Counted from the first letter of the stretch, positions 17,471-26,542 are shown. The stretch: DNA of 64,000 nt from Pseudooceanicola marinus (GCF_020177265.1 NZ_JAIVMC010000005.1:308445-372444), one strand, 5' to 3'. Notes: generated from the letters alone by a model not told the origin. Translations and numbers: made by a program.

Positions 17471-18176
17471 GCAAGATGGCCTGCACCTGAAACGGGTGGA
17501 GCTGATGCAGGGCGATTTCCGCCTGTCGGCCGATTTCGCCCTGGGTGCCGGTGCCCGGGTGGCGGTGCTGGGGCCGTCGGGGGCGGGCAAGTCGACCCTG
17601 CTGGGCGCCATTGCCGGGTTCCTGGATCCGGTGGCGGGACAGATCCTGTGGGACGGCGCGCGCATCGACCGGCTGGCCCCCGGCGCGCGGCCCGTGGCGA
17701 TGCTGTTCCAGGACGGCAATCTCTTTCCCCACCTCAACCTGATGCGCAACCTCGCCCTCGGCATCTCGTCCCGCGGCCGGGTCGATGCCGCAGCCCGCGC
17801 CCGGATCGAACGCGCGCTGGAACGGGTCGGGCTGGACGGCATGGCGCAGCGGCGCCCGGCCGAGCTGTCGGGCGGCCAGCAAAGCCGCGCCGCCCTTGCC
17901 CGGGTGCTGGTGCAGGCACGGCCCTTGATGCTGCTGGATGAACCCTTTGCCGCGCTTGGCCCGGCCCTGCGCGCCGAGATGCTGGCGCTGGTGGCGGAGT
18001 TGCAGGCGGAAACCGGCGCCACCCTGCTGATGGTCAGCCATGATCCGAAGGACGCGGAACGCATCGCGGATCAGATCGTGCTGGTGGACGAGGGCCGCGC
18101 CGCGCCGCCCGCGCCGACCGCCGCCCTGCTGGCCGATCCGCCCCCCGGGCTGCGGCGCTATCTGGGCGACGGCTAG
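17463..18176 (+). CDS. thiQ: Thiamine ABC transporter ATP-binding protein
   Basis: A 237-residue ABC ATPase energising thiamine import. The Walker A is LGPSGAGKSTLLGAIAG, the Q-loop region AMLFQDGNLFPHLN, the ABC signature LSGGQQSRAALARVL, Walker B PLMLLDEPFAALGP and the switch His LMVSHDPKDAE. The protein has no extra regulatory C-terminal domain, as expected for ThiQ. It is the last recognised transport gene of the riboswitch-controlled operon. Confidence 0.96.
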   Translation: MPEQDGLHLKRVELMQGDFRLSADFALGAGARVAVLGPSGAGKSTLLGAIAGFLDPVAGQILWDGARIDRLAPGARPVAMLFQDGNLFPHLNLMRNLALGISSRGRVDAAARARIERALERVGLDGMAQRRPAELSGGQQSRAALARVLVQARPLMLLDEPFAALGPALRAEMLALVAELQAETGATLLMVSHDPKDAERIADQIVLVDEGRAAPPAPTAALLADPPPGLRRYLGDG

Positions 18177-18233
18177 GCCCGCGCCTGCGGCAATTGATTG
18201 ACCATCCGGTCCCGCGCGCCCTATCACGGTGGC

Positions 18234-18902
18234 ATGAGCTGGATCGGACAGGAAATCGGCACGCCCCGCGCCTGGGGCCCGGACGGGGTGACCGAAGATC
18301 ACCCCTGCGCCCCCGAGGCGCGGATCCTGGTGGGCGCCCCCGGCGTGCCGGGCAATGACCTGCCGGGCAAGCTGATGCCCGAGCAGATGCAGAAGGCCCC
18401 CGACGGGATCTATCTGCCGCCCCTGGGCGCGCTGACCGCCGGGCAGCGCCTGCGCCTGCTGGGCTTCCAGACGCTCAACCCCCATTGGGACGGCCTGGCC
18501 GTGCTGCCGGGGGTGCGCGAAACCCTCTGGGTCACCCTGTCGGCCGGCGAGGCCATCCACCTGCGCGCCAGCGCCACCCCCCGGCTGGCCAAGGCCCTGG
18601 GCTGTGTCGAGGAACGCCCGCAGGGCCTCGACGAGGCCCTGGCGCGGGCCGATGCGCTGCCCTTCGAGCTGGCCGAGGCCAGCCCGGCAGAGGCGCTTGG
18701 CCTGCTCCTGGGCGCCGAGATGGCCGCCGCCAAGAGCCTCTGGTTGGGTCAGCAGGCCATGCTCGTGGGTCAAGTGCCGCTGTCGCGCGCCTATCTCGCG
18801 GCGCTTCAGGGCCTCTACGTGCCGGTGACCGAAACCGCCGAGGATGCGCTGCTGCGCGAGGGGTTCCGCGCGCTGGCCAAGGCCTTCGTTCACCCCAGCT
18901 GA
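18234..18902 (+). CDS. Short DgoK-like (2-dehydro-3-deoxygalactonokinase family) protein with altered motifs
   Basis: A 222-residue protein resembling DgoK kinases (about 290 residues) along its whole length but shortened internally. The C-terminus aligns well by eye: LGLLLGAEMAAAKSLWLGQQ and VPLSRAYLAALQGLYVPVTE. The motifs needed in DgoK look lost: the N-terminal DWGST phosphate loop reads QEIGTP, the RGEE segment reads LRLLG, and PGTHxKW reads PGVRETLW. It may be a non-catalytic paralogue. It lies 57 bp after thiQ on the same strand and before deoC, so it could be read through from the thiamine operon. The family match is from memory, not a search. Confidence 0.6.
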   Translation: MSWIGQEIGTPRAWGPDGVTEDHPCAPEARILVGAPGVPGNDLPGKLMPEQMQKAPDGIYLPPLGALTAGQRLRLLGFQTLNPHWDGLAVLPGVRETLWVTLSAGEAIHLRASATPRLAKALGCVEERPQGLDEALARADALPFELAEASPAEALGLLLGAEMAAAKSLWLGQQAMLVGQVPLSRAYLAALQGLYVPVTETAEDALLREGFRALAKAFVHPS

Positions 18903-19099
18903 TCCCCAGCGCCCACACGCGGGTGACGTCCGGGCAGCGCGCCGGGCGGGTGCCCGTCGTGGACAGGACCGGGCCAAAGTTGTATCCGCAAGGCATTGCC
19001 GGGAAGCAAGATCGGGCCGTCCGGGCCCGCCCCGGCAACGGCGGCGTCGCGGGACGGGGACCCGGGGTGCGCGCCGGGACGAAGCTCAGGAGGTCTGCC

Positions 19100-20119
19100 A
19101 TGCAGAGCAAGACAGAGGGACAGGCGCGGTCCACCAATGGCCCCGCGCAACTGCCCCAGACCATCGACACCGCCGATGCGATGCGAAACCCCGGGATGGA
19201 GCTGGACATGGACTGGGTCCTGTCGGCCCGTGCCAATCGCTCGGCCATCGAACGACGCGCGGCAAGCCTGCCGGGGCGGCGGTCGGTCAAGAAGGACTAT
19301 CAGGCGGCCTGGCTGGCCCGTGCGATCAGCTGCATCGACCTGACCACCCTTGCGGGCGACGACACCGAGGGCCGCGTGCGGCGCCTCTGCGCCAAGGCCC
19401 GCCAGCCGGTGCGCGCCGACCTGCTGGAGGCCATGGGCCTGCCTGACCTGACCACCGGTGCGGTCTGCGTCTATCACGACATGGTCGCCACCGCCCATGA
19501 CGCGCTGCAAGGTTCGGGCATCCCCGTCGCTGCCGTCTCCACCGGCTTCCCCGCGGGCCTGTCGCCCTTCCATCTGCGCGTGGCAGAGATTGGTGAAAGC
19601 GTGAAGGCCGGGGCCGAGGAGATCGACATCGTCATCACCCGCCGCCATGTCCTGCAAGGCAACTGGCAGGCCCTTTACGATGAGATGAAAGCTTTCCGCG
19701 CCGCCTGTGGCGAGGCCCACGTGAAGGCGATCCTGGCCACCGGAGAGCTGGGCACATTGCAAAACGTCGCCCGCGCCAGCCTGGTCTGCATGATGGCGGG
19801 CGCCGATTTCATCAAGACCTCGACCGGCAAGGAAAGCGTCAACGCCACGCTGCCCGTCAGCCTGGTGATGATCCGCGCCATCCGCGACTACCACCAGCGC
19901 ACCGGGATCCATGTCGGCTACAAACCCGCCGGGGGCATCAGCAAGGCCAAGGATGCGCTGGTCTACCTCTCCCTCATCAAGGAAGAGCTGGGCGACCGCT
20001 GGCTGCGGCCCGACCTCTTCCGGTTCGGGGCCTCTTCGCTGCTTGGCGATATCGAGCGGCAGTTGGAACATCACGTGACCGGCGCCTATTCGGCCGCCTG
20101 GCGCCACGCCGCAAGCTGA
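19100..20119 (+). CDS. deoC: Deoxyribose-phosphate aldolase
   Basis: Cleaves 2-deoxyribose-5-phosphate to acetaldehyde and glyceraldehyde-3-phosphate by a Schiff base. The 339-residue protein is longer than E. coli DeoC because of an N-terminal extension (about 70 residues before CIDLTTLAGDDTEGRVRRLC). The TIM-barrel motifs are clear: EIDIVITRRHVLQG, VKAILATGELG with the accessory Lys, DFIKTSTGKESVNATLP with the Schiff-base Lys, and HVGYKPAGGISKAKDAL. CAGGAGG precedes the ATG. It is followed after 10 bp by an aldehyde dehydrogenase that could oxidise the acetaldehyde. Confidence 0.96.
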   Translation: MQSKTEGQARSTNGPAQLPQTIDTADAMRNPGMELDMDWVLSARANRSAIERRAASLPGRRSVKKDYQAAWLARAISCIDLTTLAGDDTEGRVRRLCAKARQPVRADLLEAMGLPDLTTGAVCVYHDMVATAHDALQGSGIPVAAVSTGFPAGLSPFHLRVAEIGESVKAGAEEIDIVITRRHVLQGNWQALYDEMKAFRAACGEAHVKAILATGELGTLQNVARASLVCMMAGADFIKTSTGKESVNATLPVSLVMIRAIRDYHQRTGIHVGYKPAGGISKAKDALVYLSLIKEELGDRWLRPDLFRFGASSLLGDIERQLEHHVTGAYSAAWRHAAS

Positions 20120-20129
20120 GGGCTGGGAT

Positions 20130-22454
20130 ATGAGCATCAAGGACATTTTCGAGACCATGGACTATGGCCCCGCCCCCGAAGCCGCCGGTGACGCGCTGGC
20201 CTGGATCGTCGATCAGGGCAGCCGGTTCGGCGCCTTCATCAATGGCGAGTTCACCGCCCCCGGCGATACCTTCGAGACGATCAACCCCGCCACCGGCGAG
20301 GTGCTGGCCGAGGTGACGCAAGCCAGCCCCGCCGACGTGGACGCCGCCGTGGCCGCGGCGCGCAAGGCGCAGGACGGCTGGGAGAAGCTGGGCGGCAAGG
20401 GCCGCGCGCGGCACCTCTACGCCCTGGCACGGCTGGTGCAGAAACACGCCCGCCTTTTCGCCGTTCTGGAAAGCCTCGACTCGGGCAAGCCGATCCGCGA
20501 GGCGCGCGACATCGACGTGCCCCTGGTGGCGCGGCATTTCTACTATCACGCGGGCATGGCCCAGCTGATGGAGGCCGAGCTGCCGGACCGCGCTGCCATG
20601 GGCGTCTGCGGGCAGGTGGTGCCCTGGAACTTCCCCCTGCTGATGCTGGCGTGGAAGATCGCGCCCGCGCTGGCCATGGGTAACACGGTGGTTCTGAAAC
20701 CCGCCGAATGGACCTCTCTGACCGCCCTGCTGTTTGCCGACATCTGCCGTCAGGCCGGTCTGCCCAAGGGCGTGGTCAACATCGTCACCGGCGACGGGGC
20801 CGTGGGTGCCGCGCTGGTCGCGCACGAGGGCGTCGACAAGGTGGCCTTCACCGGCTCCACCGAGGTCGGCCGCAAGATCCGCGAAGCCACCGCGGGCCAG
20901 GCCAAGGGCCTGACGCTGGAGCTGGGGGGCAAGTCGCCCCTCATCGTCTTCGAGGATGCCGATCTGGATTCGGCGGTCGAAGGGCTGGTGGATGCGATCT
21001 GGTTCAACGGCGGGCAGGTCTGCTGCGCCGGGTCGCGCCTCTTGGTCCAGGAAGGCGTGGCCGAGCGGTTCCACGAGAAGCTGAAGCTGCGGATGCAGTC
21101 GCTTCGCGTTGGCAACCCGCTGGACAAATGCATCGACGTCGGCGCCATCGTCCATCCCGAGCAGCTGGCCCGGATCAAGGGGCTGGTCGCCGGATCGGGC
21201 GGCGTGGTGACCCAAGGCACGGCGCCCGAGGGCTGCTACTACCCGCCGACGCTGATCGAGGGGCTGGAGCCCGCCGATCCGCTGATGCAGGAGGAAATTT
21301 TCGGCCCCGTCCTCGTCTCCACCACCTTCCGCACGCCAGCGGAGGCGGTGCATCTGGCCAACAACACCCGCTACGGGCTGGCGGCCTCGGTCTGGTCGGA
21401 AAACGTCAACGTCGCGCTGGATGTGGCGCCCAAGCTGGTGGCGGGGGTCGTCTGGATCAACGGCACCAACATGTTCGACGCCGCCGCCGGGTTCGGCGGG
21501 GTACGCGAAAGCGGCTTTGGCCGCGAGGGCGGCTGGGAAGGGCTTCAGGCCTACACCAAGCCCGCCGCGAAGCGGAAGGCGCTGAAAGCCGCCGCCCCGG
21601 TCACGGGGGAGCCCGAACTGCCCGAGGGGCTGGACCGCACGGCGAAGCTCTATATCGGCGGCAAGCAGGCGCGGCCCGATGGCGGCTATGTGCGCCATGT
21701 CTACGGCAAGGACGGCAAGGCCCTGGGCCAGGTGGGCATCGCCAACCGCAAGGATCTGCGCAACGCGGTCGAGGCGGCACGCGGCGCCGCTGGCTGGGCC
21801 GGGGCCACGGCGCATAACCGCGCCCAGGTCCTCTACTACATCGCCGAGAACCTGGAGGCCCGGGCGGAGGAGTTCGCCGCGCGCATCGACGCGGTGACCG
21901 GCAAGGGCGGCAAGGCCGAGGTCGAGGCCGCCGTCAGCCGGTTGTTCAGCTATGGCGCCTGGGCCGACAAGTTCGGCGGCGACCTGCGGCAGGTGCCGAT
22001 GCGGGGCATGGCCCTGGCGGTGCGCGAACCCGTGGGCGTGATCGGGGCCTTCTGCCCGGATGAGGCGCCTTTGCTGGGCCTGATATCGGTGCTGGCGCCG
22101 GCGATTGCCATGGGCAACCGCGTGGTGCTGGTGGCGGGCGAGGCCGCACCGCTGACCGCGACCGACTTCTACCAGGTGCTGGACACCTCCGATGTACCGG
22201 GCGGGGTGGTCAACATCCTGACTGGGTCGCACGCCGAACTGGCGCCGACCATGGCGCAGCATTTCGACATCGACGCGGTCTGGAGCTTCTCCGCCTCGGA
22301 CATCAGCGCGGTGATCGAGGCAGGCAGCGCCGCCAGCCTGAAACGCACCTGGGTCAACAATGGCCTGGCGACCGACTGGGAGACCGCCGAGGGCCGCGCC
22401 TTCCTGGAGCAGGCCACCGAGGTGAAGACGGTCTGGGTGCCCTACGGTGCCTGA
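20130..22454 (+). CDS. Two-domain aldehyde dehydrogenase (ALDH16 type)
   Basis: A 774-residue protein with a complete ALDH domain (about residues 1-490) fused to a second, partial ALDH-like domain (about 510-774). In domain 1 the catalytic pair is intact: the Glu in LTLELGGKSP (E264) and the Cys in GGQVCCAG (C298), with PWNFPLLMLAWKIAPALAMGN and FTGSTEVGRKI for NAD. Domain 2 keeps the coenzyme-fold half (EPVGVIGAFCPDEAPLLGLI; LAPAIAMGNRVVLVAGE) but has no catalytic Cys region. This is the ALDH16 architecture known from bacteria related to Loktanella and from animals. Paired with deoC, it probably oxidises the acetaldehyde released in deoxynucleoside breakdown. Confidence 0.93.
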   Translation: MSIKDIFETMDYGPAPEAAGDALAWIVDQGSRFGAFINGEFTAPGDTFETINPATGEVLAEVTQASPADVDAAVAAARKAQDGWEKLGGKGRARHLYALARLVQKHARLFAVLESLDSGKPIREARDIDVPLVARHFYYHAGMAQLMEAELPDRAAMGVCGQVVPWNFPLLMLAWKIAPALAMGNTVVLKPAEWTSLTALLFADICRQAGLPKGVVNIVTGDGAVGAALVAHEGVDKVAFTGSTEVGRKIREATAGQAKGLTLELGGKSPLIVFEDADLDSAVEGLVDAIWFNGGQVCCAGSRLLVQEGVAERFHEKLKLRMQSLRVGNPLDKCIDVGAIVHPEQLARIKGLVAGSGGVVTQGTAPEGCYYPPTLIEGLEPADPLMQEEIFGPVLVSTTFRTPAEAVHLANNTRYGLAASVWSENVNVALDVAPKLVAGVVWINGTNMFDAAAGFGGVRESGFGREGGWEGLQAYTKPAAKRKALKAAAPVTGEPELPEGLDRTAKLYIGGKQARPDGGYVRHVYGKDGKALGQVGIANRKDLRNAVEAARGAAGWAGATAHNRAQVLYYIAENLEARAEEFAARIDAVTGKGGKAEVEAAVSRLFSYGAWADKFGGDLRQVPMRGMALAVREPVGVIGAFCPDEAPLLGLISVLAPAIAMGNRVVLVAGEAAPLTATDFYQVLDTSDVPGGVVNILTGSHAELAPTMAQHFDIDAVWSFSASDISAVIEAGSAASLKRTWVNNGLATDWETAEGRAFLEQATEVKTVWVPYGA

Positions 22455-22482
22455 TCCGATCTGACAGACTGCTGGGCGCCGT

Positions 22483-23043
22483 TCAGGCGGCGCCCAGATG
22501 TCGCAGCAGGATCGAGCCGCCCAGGCCGATCAGCGCCACACCCCCCAACATCTCCGCGATCCGCCCGAAACGGCGACCCAGCAGGCGCCCGGCCAGCAGG
22601 CCCGAGGTGCTGAGCGTCATGGTGGTCAGGCCGATGATGATCGCGATCACCAGGATGTTCACCTGCAGGAAGGCGAGCGACACGCCAATGGCCATGGCGT
22701 CAATCGAGGTGCCGACGGCGGTCAGCAGCGTGCGCCACAGCGACGAGGGCGCCGGCGCGGCCTCGCTGTCGCGCGACAGGGCCTGGAACAGCATGTGCAG
22801 GCCGACGGCCGACAGCAGGGCGAAGGCGATCCAGTGATCCACAGCCTCGACGTAGCGATTGGCGGCGACGCCCGCGCCCCATCCGATCAGCGGGGTGATC
22901 GCCTCCACCGCGCCGAAGATGGCGCCGGTGCGAAGGGCGGGGCCCAGGCCCACGGGGCGCTGCGCGGCGCCCTTGCCGAGACAGGCGACGAAGGCGTCAA
23001 CGGACATGGAAACGGCAAGGATGCCGATGGTGATCGGGGTCAT
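22483..23043 (-). CDS. mntP: Manganese efflux pump MntP
   Basis: A 186-residue six-helix inner-membrane exporter of Mn(II). The two repeats show the acidic metal motifs: [18 protein letters not shown] in the first and [19 protein letters not shown] in the second, with [14 protein letters not shown] and a closing [16 protein letters not shown] chose the ATG at 23043 (MTPITIG); the open frame upstream is leader RNA. A manganese-sensing yybP-ykoY riboswitch lies upstream, which independently supports the function. Confidence 0.95.
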   Translation of the reverse strand: MTPITIGILAVSMSVDAFVACLGKGAAQRPVGLGPALRTGAIFGAVEAITPLIGWGAGVAANRYVEAVDHWIAFALLSAVGLHMLFQALSRDSEAAPAPSSLWRTLLTAVGTSIDAMAIGVSLAFLQVNILVIAIIIGLTTMTLSTSGLLAGRLLGRRFGRIAEMLGGVALIGLGGSILLRHLGAA

Positions 23044-23120
23044 GGGATCTGACTTTCGCGCGGACCGGGGGAGAGCCGGACAGGCCGGCGGCACCACGAT
23101 CCCGCCCTTTCGGATCGCCG

Positions 23121-23235
23121 CGCCACGGTCTCGCAAGGCCCCGGATTGGGCCAGGCACGCCACGCGGATGAGCCGCGAGAATGTTGACGTGCCTCCACCC
23201 GGGGTCAGCCCCGGGGTTTGCTACTCCCCGTGGCG
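23121..23235 (-). ncRNA. yybP-ykoY (Mn2+) riboswitch upstream of mntP
   Basis: Read on the minus strand the element has the hallmark strings in order: P1 strand CGCCAC, GGGGAGTAGC, a CCCCGGGG...CCCCGGG arm, GTCAACATTCTCGCG, a long second arm, GCGAGACC, then the closing P1 strand GTGGCG. The metal-binding loops GGGGAGUAGC and GAGACC match the known family closely, including E. coli mntP. About 78 bp separate P1 from the mntP start, including a potential GATCC/GGATC hairpin near 23097-23116. Mn binding should raise mntP expression. Confidence 0.93.
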
Positions 23236-23312
23236 GCCAAATGGGCGCTGGGCGGGGGAAAGTCAAACAAAAACATGCGGTTAAAAATGCGTCTCATTCG
23301 CAGGTAGGCGTA

Positions 23313-24179
23313 TCATCCCACGGTGACGGACCAGCCGAACTGTGCCGCTTCCCCCGGTGCGAGGCTTTGCGACAGGGGGCGGTCGGCGATCTCCGGGCCG
23401 CTGCCCGCGCGGGCCGCCAGGCCATGCCAGGGCTCGATGCACAGGAAGGGGGCGCCGCCGGGCTTCGACCAGATCCCCAGGGCCGGGCAGTTGTCGAACC
23501 GGAACGACAGGCGCGGCGCGCCGGGGGCGGAATAGCTGAGGCCCGACCCCGCGCCTTCGGGGAAGATCATCGCGTCGGCATCAAAAAGATCCGGGGTGAC
23601 GGTCAGCCTCCCGCGGGTGAAGGGCGAGGGCAGCGCCTCGGGCGCCAGCAACCCGTCACCATCCAGCCGCGCCAGAGCCGGTTCCGCGCCATTGTCCAGT
23701 CGGATCTCCGCCGGGCCGGTGGCGCCGGGCAGGGGCCAGGCGAAGGCGGGGTGAAACCCCAGGCCGAAGGGCAGGGGGGCGTCGCCGGTGTTGGCGACCT
23801 CGACCATGACCGACAGCGTTGCGCCTGTCACCGCGTGGCTTTGCGTCAGGCGGAAAGGCCGGGGATAGACCGCGCGGGTCTCGGGGGTGTCCCCGAGGAT
23901 ATGGGTACAGCCCGCTTCGCAGCGCCGCGCCAGGATCCAGTGGCTGCGGCGGGCGAATCCGTGCTGTTTCATCGTAGCCCGGGCGCCATCCACCGCGATC
24001 TCGTCCCCCGGCGCGCGGCCGACGATGGGAAAGAGCAGCGGCGCACGCCCCGACCAGTAGGCCGGATCGCCCTGCCAAAGCAGCTCCGCCCCGTCGTGGG
24101 TCAGGCTTTGTAGTTCCGCGCCCAGGTCGGAGACGCGCGCCGTGAGGGCGCCGGAGGTAATGGTGGTTTCGGAAGCCAT
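23313..24179 (-). CDS. Aldose 1-epimerase family protein
   Basis: A 288-residue galactose-mutarotase-fold protein. It opens ITSGALTARVSDLGAELQSLTHDGAELLWQGDPAYWSGRAPLLFPIVG, typical of the LacX / YeaD-like branch, and has a catalytic-type His in MKQHGFARRSHW and GLGFHPAFAWPLPG, and a Glu in FLCIEPWHGLAARAG. It may interconvert hexose or hexose-6-phosphate anomers. It stands alone between mntP and the YCII gene, so context does not give the sugar. Confidence 0.9.
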   Translation of the reverse strand: MASETTITSGALTARVSDLGAELQSLTHDGAELLWQGDPAYWSGRAPLLFPIVGRAPGDEIAVDGARATMKQHGFARRSHWILARRCEAGCTHILGDTPETRAVYPRPFRLTQSHAVTGATLSVMVEVANTGDAPLPFGLGFHPAFAWPLPGATGPAEIRLDNGAEPALARLDGDGLLAPEALPSPFTRGRLTVTPDLFDADAMIFPEGAGSGLSYSAPGAPRLSFRFDNCPALGIWSKPGGAPFLCIEPWHGLAARAGSGPEIADRPLSQSLAPGEAAQFGWSVTVG

Positions 24180-24314
24180 GGCGGCGGAGTCCCGTCCGTT
24201 CAGTCAAATCTGCGCCAAGGGTTAGGCCCTTGAGCACGACGCGGCAATGACAGGGCGCGCAGCGAAGCCCGACCGACGGGTACAGTGGCGCAGCATTGGG
24301 CGGATCGCCGGGGC

Positions 24315-24638
24315 CTAGGTCTCCATCTCGACCAGGGGGGTGACCTCCACCTCGCCGCCGCCCGCGACCATCGGGTTCTTGGCGGTCAGGGTGCAGGCCT
24401 CCTCAAGCGTGTCGCACTCCAGGATGGAATAGCCCATGATCGGGGGCCTGTTGCCGCCTTCGCGCGCGCCCTCGGCGGTCACCGTCCAGCTTTTGCCGAC
24501 AGGATTGCCCGGGTCGACGAGCTTGGGGCCCAGCGTCTCGATCCAGGCGCCCCAGGCGGCCATCGCCTCCTCGGCGGCCTCCGGGGTTTGCGGCGTCTGG
24601 GATGTCTCGGCCTTGTAGATCAGCAGGTAGCGGGGCAT
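24315..24638 (-). CDS. YCII-related domain protein
   Basis: A 107-residue protein of the YCII / DGPF family: MPRYLLIYKAE at the start, EEAMAAWGAWIETLG in the middle and GYSILECDTLEEACTLTAKNPM near the end. These dimeric alpha-beta folds have no proven general role; in some genomes they accompany ECF sigma factors, but none is seen here. It is flanked by the epimerase-like gene and serB on the same strand, with gaps over 110 bp. Confidence 0.88.
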   Translation of the reverse strand: MPRYLLIYKAETSQTPQTPEAAEEAMAAWGAWIETLGPKLVDPGNPVGKSWTVTAEGAREGGNRPPIMGYSILECDTLEEACTLTAKNPMVAGGGEVEVTPLVEMET

Positions 24639-24755
24639 GGCGTCCTCCCTAGCGATGCGCAGGCGGAAGGGGACGCGGTTTTCGCGATTCGGGCAAGGCA
24701 GTGGCCCGCGCCCTGCCGGACAGGCGGCGCGGCGCTGCCGTAGCGTCGGGAGGGA

Positions 24756-25640
24756 TCAGGCGGCCGGCGCCGCGAAGTCCTCGCGGGCGTAGCCCTGCAG
24801 GTAGAGCAGCGCGGTCAGGTCACCGAAGTTCACCCGCAGCTGGCATTGCGCCGCGACGGAGGGCTTGGCGTGCAGCGCCACGCCCGCGCCTGCGCGGGTC
24901 AGCATGCCGAGGTCGTTGGCGCCGTCGCCCACGGCCAGCACCTCGGCCTCGGTGATGCCCAGGCGGGCGGTGATCTGTTCCAGCGCCTCGACCTTGGCTT
25001 CGCGGCCCAGGATCGGGCGGGCGACCTCGCCCGAGAGGGTGTCGCCGTCGGTCAGCAGGGTGTTGGCGCGGTTTTCGTCGAAGCCGAGCCTTGCCGCGAC
25101 CTGGGCGGTGAACATGGTGAAACCGCCGGAGACCAGCGCGCAATAGGCGCCCGTCGCCTTCATCGTGGCCAGCAGTTCGGGGCCGCCGGGCATCAGGGTG
25201 ATGCGCGTCGCCAGCACCTGGTCGATGACCGAGACAGGCAGCCCCTTGAGCAGTCCCACGCGTTCGGTCAGGGCGCCTTCGAAATCCAGCTCGCCGTTCA
25301 TGGCGCGGGCGGTGATGTCCTTCACCCGTTCGCCCACCCCGGCCTCGTCGGCCAGTTCGTCGATGCATTCCTGCTGGATCATGGTCGAATCCATGTCCGC
25401 CAGCAGCATCTTCTTGCGCCGCCCTTCGGTCGGTTGCAGGCAGAGGTCGACGCCCTGTTTCTGCAGCTCGGCCCAGGTCTCTTCGAAATTCGCGGGGGCG
25501 CTGTCCACCGGGAACTCCGCCGCCTCGCCATCGGCCAGCACGCGGATCTCTCCGCCGGCCCAGGCATTGCGCAGGGCGGTCACCAGCGCGGTGTCCAGCG
25601 CGGGCGAGGTGGGGGCGGTCAGCAGGGTGACGGTGAACAT
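24756..25640 (-). CDS. serB: Phosphoserine phosphatase
   Basis: Last step of serine synthesis, dephosphorylating L-phosphoserine. The 294-residue protein has an N-terminal ACT-like region of about 75 residues and a C-terminal HAD domain. The nucleophile motif is LLADMDSTMIQQECIDELAD (D82, D84), with CALVSGGFTMFTAQVA (motif II Ser) and AVGDGANDLGML (motif IV). It is on the strand opposite to serC-serA about 1.2 kb away, so all three serine-pathway genes lie within 5 kb but in separate transcription units. Confidence 0.96.
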   Translation of the reverse strand: MFTVTLLTAPTSPALDTALVTALRNAWAGGEIRVLADGEAAEFPVDSAPANFEETWAELQKQGVDLCLQPTEGRRKKMLLADMDSTMIQQECIDELADEAGVGERVKDITARAMNGELDFEGALTERVGLLKGLPVSVIDQVLATRITLMPGGPELLATMKATGAYCALVSGGFTMFTAQVAARLGFDENRANTLLTDGDTLSGEVARPILGREAKVEALEQITARLGITEAEVLAVGDGANDLGMLTRAGAGVALHAKPSVAAQCQLRVNFGDLTALLYLQGYAREDFAAPAA

Positions 25641-25708
25641 GGCGCGGCCTCCTTGGGTTCCCCGCCGCTATAAGACAGGCGGCGGGGCGAAGGCCAGCGG
25701 TTCGCGCG

Positions 25709-26542
25709 TCAGCCGCCGTCGGGGATCGGCGGCAAGGTGCGCAGGTAGAGGATCAGGGCCGCCACGTCGTCCTCGGTCATGTTGGCATAGTGGCGGTAGG
25801 ACATCGGCGGGTGCATCTGTGATCCGTCGGGGCGGATGCCCCGGGTGATCATCTTGGCGATCTCGGCATCGCTGTAGTTGGCCAGCCCGTCCTCGTGGCT
25901 GGTCAGGTTGGCCGCGACGGAAACGCCCCAGGGGCCTTCCCAGGTGTGGCCGCCACCGCCCAGGTGCCCGTCGAGGTCGGGCATCCCGTCCTTCAGCGAA
26001 TGGCATTCCAGGCAATGGGCCACGGGACCCGCCAGGTATTCCCCATAGGCCACGCTGACCTCGCGCGGGACATCCGCGACGCTGTCGATCGGCGGTCCAT
26101 AGGCGGGCGGCAGGGGGAAGGGGTAGGTCGAGGCCTTGAACTCGGTCTCCACCGCCGGGACGGTGCGCAGGTAGGTGACCATGGCCATCACGTCGCTGTC
26201 CGACAGGTGCCGATAGAGCATGATGGGCATCGGCGGGCCGATGACGGACCCGTCGGGGCGGATGCCCTCGCGGATGGCGCGCACCAGCTCCGCGTCGGAC
26301 CAGTCGGCGATGCGCGAACCCGGGGTGATGTTGGGCACCTCGGCGGTGAATGCCGGCTCCACCAGGGTCCGCCCGGCCAGCGGCGCGGCCCCGGGCATGG
26401 GCGCCGTGTGGCAGGAGCCGCAGGCGGCGGGCCCTTCCACCAGGTATGCGCCGCGTTCCAGCGCGGTTTCGGCGGAAAGGGCGGTTGCGGAAAGGATCAG
26501 GACCCCGGCGAGGGTGGATAGGCTTTGGCTGGGCAAACGCAT
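25709..26542 (-). CDS. Dihaem c-type cytochrome
   Basis: A 277-residue secreted protein with a signal peptide (LSTLAGVLILSATALSAE) and two class I cytochrome c domains. Haem sites are CGSCH (residues 41-45) and CLECH (177-181). Methionine ligands are plausible in GPPMPIMLYRHLSDSDV and HPPMSYRHYANMTEDDV, two equivalent places in a repeated MxxYxH pattern. The layout resembles cytochrome subunits that serve periplasmic alcohol or aldehyde dehydrogenases, but no such enzyme is adjacent. It is 68 bp upstream of serB on the same strand; the electron partner is unknown. Confidence 0.9.
   Translation of the reverse strand: MRLPSQSLSTLAGVLILSATALSAETALERGAYLVEGPAACGSCHTAPMPGAAPLAGRTLVEPAFTAEVPNITPGSRIADWSDAELVRAIREGIRPDGSVIGPPMPIMLYRHLSDSDVMAMVTYLRTVPAVETEFKASTYPFPLPPAYGPPIDSVADVPREVSVAYGEYLAGPVAHCLECHSLKDGMPDLDGHLGGGGHTWEGPWGVSVAANLTSHEDGLANYSDAEIAKMITRGIRPDGSQMHPPMSYRHYANMTEDDVAALILYLRTLPPIPDGG

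Noticed and set aside
22483..23163. Long N-terminal form of MntP
   Set aside because: The extra 40 residues would be translated from the manganese riboswitch and its linker; the family N-terminus begins at 23043.
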